Part shown: in pieces, positions 11,197-14,360 of the stretch
How positions within the stretch are numbered: position 1 is the first letter of the stretch
Layout: each line of letters begins with the position of its first letter
Assembly: GCA_017609795.1 (NCBI GenBank)
Contig: JAFCDH010000012.1
Coordinates: forward strand, 1-14,360
Origin: Candidatus Pacearchaeota archaeon
GTDB taxonomy: Archaea; Nanobdellota; Nanobdellia; Pacearchaeales; GW2011-AR1
DNA: 14,360 nucleotides
Direction: 5' to 3'
Program-made: the position numbers and the translations under genes
The notes under the pieces: generated by a model
What the model saw: the letters and a program-made list of their open reading frames with translations, nothing else
Told to the model about the DNA's origin: nothing
Databases searched by the model: none

Positions 11197-12912
11197 TCAC
11201 CCCTTAACAGCCAAAGCAATTAAAATCAACACAATCAAACCAACACAACCAATAAAAAGATAAACTACCCAAGAATTATTTGTTATTTTTTCCTTTGATG
11301 GTTCAATTAAAAAAACATCTTTATTACTTATCACATCTTTTTTATCAAGACTTTCATAAACAACTAAAGGTTTTTCAGTATTACTTAAATCTAAATTACA
11401 ATAATTACAATCTTCATGATGACAGCAACTTCCATTATCATCATCATCAACACATTTTCCATTTTTACAATCTTCATCACATTCTTCTACTAATTCTTTT
11501 AAAATGTTTTCATCACATTCTTCATTTTCACAAAAAAAATCATGAAAATCCCTATAAACATCATCACCTACACAATATTTATCACTATAATAATCATCAT
11601 CACAATCTTCATCATCACAGCAGTCTGGAGGTTCTGGTTCTTCAACACATAAACAACCATTACAAGAATATCCTTGTTCACAATCTTCATCAAATTCACA
11701 TTCTTCATTATTATTAATAATTTCATCACCACAATATTCTATTTCACAAACACTAGAACATCCATCTCCATTAATATTATTTCCATCATCACATTCTTCT
11801 ATTCCAAGATTTAATATATTATCTCCACAAAAAGGCTCAGGACAACTTAAACACTCTCCATTTTCACAATTACAATCACATTCTTCAATTAACCAAGGAA
11901 CAATTTCACTTGAACAATAAGCATCAACTTGTCCAGGATTATTACATGTATAAACTATAAAATCCTGATAAACATTTCCATCTAAGCAATAATTAGGCCC
12001 TCCTAAACAATGATCTATTCCACAATCTTCATCATCACAACATTCTGGTTCATAACATTCTTCTTCACAAATAAATTTATCTTCTACACCTATATAATAA
12101 TGCTCTAAAACTTCTTGAGAGGTTAAAGCACAACTATAAATAGCTACTTCATCAATTTTTCCTTTAGAAAATCTAACAGGAACATCTGGATTTGAAGGAT
12201 CTTTTCCAATCATTAAATCATTAAGAGATTCACCAATTTCACCAGAAACTTCAAAAGTTGAGCCAGAAACAAGCACGCCATTTAAATATAATTTCATTTT
12301 TGAACCATCATAAGTTCCAACTAATTGATGCCACTCAGAATCTAAACTTGGTGTTGGACCAGTAGAACACCATCCAACAGGCAACCCTAAATCTCCATCT
12401 CCTGGACAATCATCAGCTCCAAGATAAATAATAAAACGAAATTTGTTCTTTCCCCCATATATATGATTAGCGCCCTCAATAGTATAACCATTTGTTTGAT
12501 CAACATCAGATTTTTTAACAAGAGCTGAAATTTGAGGGTTATCATTAGAATCTGGATTTACCCAAACCTCAACACTTAATTCCTCAGTTGGATTTAAATT
12601 AGAATTATGCAAAACTTTAACATAATCACCTGAAAGAAATTTTAAACTTTTTCCAAAAGCTCCAGAAACATAATTTTCTGAACCTATAAAAAATTCTCCA
12701 TTATTTCCATCTTTTGAATCTAATAAATCATCTTCAAACTCCCAATGAGAGATTAAACAAGATTCACATTCTTGTTCACAAATAACACAATCACTCCATT
12801 CTCCATCAGCACCAACAATATTAATTAAAAAAAGAAATGAGAATAAAATAACTACTCCAAATAAAAATAAAGATTTTTGCAAACTTTGCTTTTTCCATAA
12901 ACTTTTCAACAT
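11197..12912 (-). CDS. Secreted membrane-anchored LamG and Cys-rich surface protein
   Basis: This 571-aa protein has a basic start and hydrophobic signal segment (about 14-35), a LamG-like domain at about 54-272 (LISHWEFEDDLLDS, DYVKVLHNSNLNP, EWHQLVGTYDG, LYLNGVLV, GKIDEVAIYSCALTSQEV), and a very acidic Cys-rich region at about 280-505. The latter has a DUF4215-like repeat (362-390, CGDNILNLGIEECDDGNN) and an internal duplication (about 290-357 and 430-487, each opening CCDDEDC and holding VYxDF). A C-terminal membrane helix (547-569) anchors it outside. It is likely an adhesin or cell-surface receptor. Many disulfides and acidic loops suggest metal binding. A TATA box at 12933-12942 lies 21 nt before the ATG, so the mRNA is probably leaderless. 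Confidence 0.88.
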   Translation of the reverse strand: MLKSLWKKQSLQKSLFLFGVVILFSFLFLINIVGADGEWSDCVICEQECESCLISHWEFEDDLLDSKDGNNGEFFIGSENYVSGAFGKSLKFLSGDYVKVLHNSNLNPTEELSVEVWVNPDSNDNPQISALVKKSDVDQTNGYTIEGANHIYGGKNKFRFIIYLGADDCPGDGDLGLPVGWCSTGPTPSLDSEWHQLVGTYDGSKMKLYLNGVLVSGSTFEVSGEIGESLNDLMIGKDPSNPDVPVRFSKGKIDEVAIYSCALTSQEVLEHYYIGVEDKFICEEECYEPECCDDEDCGIDHCLGGPNYCLDGNVYQDFIVYTCNNPGQVDAYCSSEIVPWLIEECDCNCENGECLSCPEPFCGDNILNLGIEECDDGNNINGDGCSSVCEIEYCGDEIINNNEECEFDEDCEQGYSCNGCLCVEEPEPPDCCDDEDCDDDYYSDKYCVGDDVYRDFHDFFCENEECDENILKELVEECDEDCKNGKCVDDDDNGSCCHHEDCNYCNLDLSNTEKPLVVYESLDKKDVISNKDVFLIEPSKEKITNNSWVVYLFIGCVGLIVLILIALAVKG

Positions 12913-12932
12913 AAAAAATCAAGAAGATTTTT

Positions 12933-12942
12933 ATTTATAAAT
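12933..12942 (-). promoter_or_regulatory. TATA promoter of the LamG/Cys-rich gene
   Basis: ATTTATAAAT on the minus strand is centred about 25 nt before the ATG at 12912, which supports that start and a leaderless mRNA for the two-gene unit. Confidence 0.65.
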
Positions 12943-13010
12943 CATATTATACTCTGAAATATAGGTTTTTTCCACCCTGATTAGGAGTAAAAATAAGAGG
13001 ATTATTTCTT

Positions 13011-13054
13011 ATCTTATAAGCTCAATCAAGCTATACAATCATAACATAAAGCTA
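13011..13054. repeat. 44-bp direct repeat, left copy
   Basis: It matches 13761-13804 in the same direction with two differences in 44 bp. The pair flanks the only plus-strand gene of the window. It is followed by ttttccaaagcttaatctcagtag-type repeat pieces also seen near 120-157 and 8986-9018. Confidence 0.7.
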
Positions 13055-13156
13055 TGCAATCAGTTTTCCAAAGCTTAATCTCAGTAGAACATGGCATTAT
13101 TCCTGTGAATATTTAAAACAAAAACAATAGTTCTAAAAAACATTAATTCTAAAAAC

Positions 13157-13609
13157 ATTGATTATTATATTTTTATTGATTATTCTGAAGATTTAATTGG
13201 TTATATAATTATTGAAAAAGAAAATCTGAAAGAAATTCTTTTAAAAATAACAAAATTAAAGCATTATTCAAAATTAAGGGCTAAAAGGGAATATTTGAAT
13301 TCAATGAAAAAACTTTTTAAGAAAAATAAGATTTTGAATTTTCTTTATAAGAGTAAAATAATTGAGCTTAGAAAAAATATAGAAATTTGTTCTGAAATCT
13401 TTGATTTTTGCAAGAAAAATCATGATTCTAAAATATTTATTTCTATAGATGATAGACAATATAATGGATTTATAAGGTTAGCAAAAATTTTAGATGGAAA
13501 AAAGTTTACAATTATTAAAGAAGGGAAATTAAAAAAAGGCTCTAAGGAATACCAAATGAGTTTGATTATAGATACATTACTAAATTTAAAGAGAAGAAAA
13601 CAAAAATAA
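13157..13609 (+). CDS. DUF3800-like protein, non-standard start
   Basis: This is the only plus-strand gene. The frame is open from 13109 to TAA 13607-13609. A normal start codon appears only at TTG 13295 or ATG 13304, yet the upstream codons read like protein: DYYIFIDYSEDLIGYIIIEK resembles the opening of DUF3800 proteins (YIFIDESGD), nuclease-like proteins of uncertain role. Further on come KIFISIDDRQYNGF and KEGKLKKGSKEYQMS, plausible conserved core motifs. I place the start at ATT 13157 by this similarity; ATT 13142 and TTG 13295 are alternatives. A TATA box at 13110-13117 fits a start near 13141. The short length (about 150 aa) and the usual second acidic residue replaced (DYSED) suggest a reduced family member. 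Basic and Lys-rich. It is flanked by 44-bp direct repeats. Confidence 0.6.
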   Translation: MDYYIFIDYSEDLIGYIIIEKENLKEILLKITKLKHYSKLRAKREYLNSMKKLFKKNKILNFLYKSKIIELRKNIEICSEIFDFCKKNHDSKIFISIDDRQYNGFIRLAKILDGKKFTIIKEGKLKKGSKEYQMSLIIDTLLNLKRRKQK

Positions 13610-13610
13610 A

Positions 13611-13691
13611 TATAGAGTAGTAGACCCGTCAACCCTACTAACCGCATCATCGCAAGCGAGCACGGGATTCGTCAGGGTCTGTTTCTCTATG
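13611..13691. ncRNA. GC-rich structured RNA candidate
   Basis: Outer arms ATAGAG (13612-13617) and CTCTAT (13685-13690) and inner arms AGACCC (13622-13627) and GGGTCT (13675-13680) are perfectly complementary, separated by a symmetric 4-nt internal loop. The 47-nt interior is about half G+C in a window that is mostly A+T. A TATA box (13691-13700) on the minus strand abuts it. It may be a small RNA, or a terminator for the plus gene. I could not match it to tRNA, C/D-box or H/ACA RNA. Confidence 0.5.
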
Positions 13692-13700
13692 TATATAAAT
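13691..13700 (-). promoter_or_regulatory. Leftward TATA box beside the GC-rich hairpin
   Basis: ATTTATATAC on the minus strand is almost the same as the box before the pilin at 10368 (ATTTATATAC). With a 23-nt spacing, transcription would begin near 13668, inside the hairpin, so the RNA made would be its minus-strand left half and read antisense into the plus gene. Confidence 0.5.
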
Positions 13701-13760
13701 ATCACTCACTTTTTATAACTTTCGGTTTTATTTCTGAAACCTAAAAATCAATTCTAATAT

Positions 13761-13804
13761 ATCTTATAAACTCAATCAAGCTATAAAATCATAACATAAA
13801 GCTA
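13761..13804. repeat. 44-bp direct repeat, right copy
   Basis: This is the partner of 13011-13054. The stretch 13692-13869 otherwise holds repeat scraps (catcttcaaagcct, shared in part with 7101-7112) and no gene. Confidence 0.7.
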
Positions 13805-13869
13805 CTCATCTTCAAAGCCTAAAAACAAAAGAACAAAACATTATTACATTAAGATATTAAGAAATAAAA

Positions 13870-14169
13870 TCACTCTTCAGGAGGCCTTTTAAGTAATTTT
13901 TCTAGATTTTTTCGTTCTTTTTCATCTAGATCAATTTCACCAATCATCTTTAATTCTTTTAATATGCCTAAATCTAGTTCCTCAAAATAATCTGTTGTTA
14001 AATCATAAATATTCCAGGTTCCATTATCATTTAAAGTTCCTATTCTATAAGCAGGAGGCTTACCTTCTACTACTTCTTTATAAGAGACTCTACACAATCT
14101 TCCAAGCAAAGAATTTTCAGCAATATAAAAAGCAGTATCATACCTTGTGGTGCCATTTTTACTCTTCAC
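13870..14169 (-). CDS. Unknown soluble protein, 99 aa
   Basis: The product from GTG 14169 is acidic and mixed alpha/beta (TTRYDTAFYIAENSLLGRL, then AYRIGTLNDNGTWNIYDL, then a helical Lys/Glu-rich tail ending RPPEE). I do not recognise the family. The frame also contains an ATG at 14238, but that would place 80 nt inside the upstream gene in another frame and add an odd Leu/Val-rich stretch that is only a shadow of that gene's Ser/Gly tail. GTG 14169 lies behind GGTGGAAGTG and overlaps the upstream stop by 11 nt, so the pair is probably coupled. Confidence 0.65.
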   Translation of the reverse strand: MKSKNGTTRYDTAFYIAENSLLGRLCRVSYKEVVEGKPPAYRIGTLNDNGTWNIYDLTTDYFEELDLGILKELKMIGEIDLDEKERKNLEKLLKRPPEE

Positions 14170-14360
14170 CACTTCCACCAACACTCTCAGCCCCTTTAGA
14201 ACTAGCTTCAGAACCTTCAGAACCTGCTCCAGAAACAACTTTTTTCTTAAATGAAAGAGTTATTATAAGTAATACCACAATTAAGATAATAAATAGCAAA
14301 GGTATAAGAATCCCCCCACCTCTTCCACCAATTACTGCTCCTGTTATCCGAGAAAAAAAA
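14159..14360 (-). CDS. C-terminal end of a membrane protein (partial)
   Basis: The frame runs in from the right window edge to TAA at 14159-14161. The visible 66 residues hold a Gly-rich turn (AVIGGRGGG), one membrane helix (ILIPLLFIILIVVLLITLSF), a short basic stop (KKK), and a Ser/Gly/Glu-rich tail (SEGSEASSKGAESVGGSGEE). The basic residues after the helix suggest the tail is in the cytoplasm. The start and family are out of view. Confidence 0.65.
   Translation of the reverse strand, partial: FFSRITGAVIGGRGGGILIPLLFIILIVVLLIITLSFKKKVVSGAGSEGSEASSKGAESVGGSGEE

Noticed and set aside
11280..11717. Plus-strand open frame with His-rich product
   Set aside because: The His/Asn/Tyr runs come from the antisense of Asp/Glu/Cys codons in the surface protein.
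13420..13650. Minus-strand open frame opposite the plus gene
   Set aside because: The plus-strand frame has better codon style and a recognisable opening motif; this one also runs through the GC-rich hairpin.
13622..13680. tRNA reading of the GC-rich hairpin
   Set aside because: The 6-bp end stem and 60-nt length tempted, but there is no T arm with a TTCRA loop and no anticodon arm.

Overview
The window looks like part of an AT-rich archaeal chromosome, probably from the DPANN group (Woesearchaeota/Pacearchaeota-like). The evidence is an archaeal 7S SRP RNA, archaeal TATA-box promoters about 25 nt from gene starts, several mRNAs that look leaderless, class III (prepilin) signal sequences of the KRGQ / KKAQ / SKGVSP / RSQ kinds, and a FlaI/TadA-type ATPase beside TadC/FlaJ-like membrane proteins. 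The lineage is inferred from gene style, not from a marker-gene comparison.

Nearly everything reads leftward (minus strand). In transcription order: the C-terminal end of a membrane protein with a Ser/Gly/Glu-rich tail (14159-14360, cut by the window edge); an overlapping 99-aa unknown protein; a lone plus-strand gene (about 13157-13609) resembling the start of DUF3800 proteins, followed by a GC-rich hairpin and flanked by 44-bp direct repeats; a 571-aa secreted, membrane-anchored LamG/Cys-rich surface protein with a small coupled membrane protein behind it; the SRP RNA (10432-10692); then a type IV pilus-like cluster from 10368 down to 1262. The cluster holds five pilin-like proteins, the secretion ATPase, a pilin fused to a LamG domain, a 50-aa ribbon-helix-helix-like protein with a palindromic site at its own promoter, a 62-aa helical protein and two different TadC/FlaJ-like platform proteins. 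At the left end come a tRNA with a long variable arm and a sixth short pilin-like gene 17 nt behind it.

Together the genes suggest a surface filament. The ATPase and the two platform proteins would assemble several minor or major pilins, one of them carrying a carbohydrate-binding-like LamG domain at its tip, which suggests adhesion to a host or surface. The upstream LamG/Cys-rich protein shares a closely similar stretch with the LamG pilin. No prepilin peptidase is visible in the window.

The spaces between genes are not empty. They hold a mosaic of short repeats, small hairpins and promoter-like boxes. Three pilin genes carry a long palindromic element in frame inside the leader region that should be removed at maturation. 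Two degenerate tRNA-like modules lie near the tRNA, and both the tRNA and the left edge carry an identical 18-bp promoter box. The features I find most worth following up are the in-frame palindromes, the long-variable-arm tRNA with a GAU anticodon and its tRNA-like relatives, and the RHH/operator unit inside the pilus cluster.
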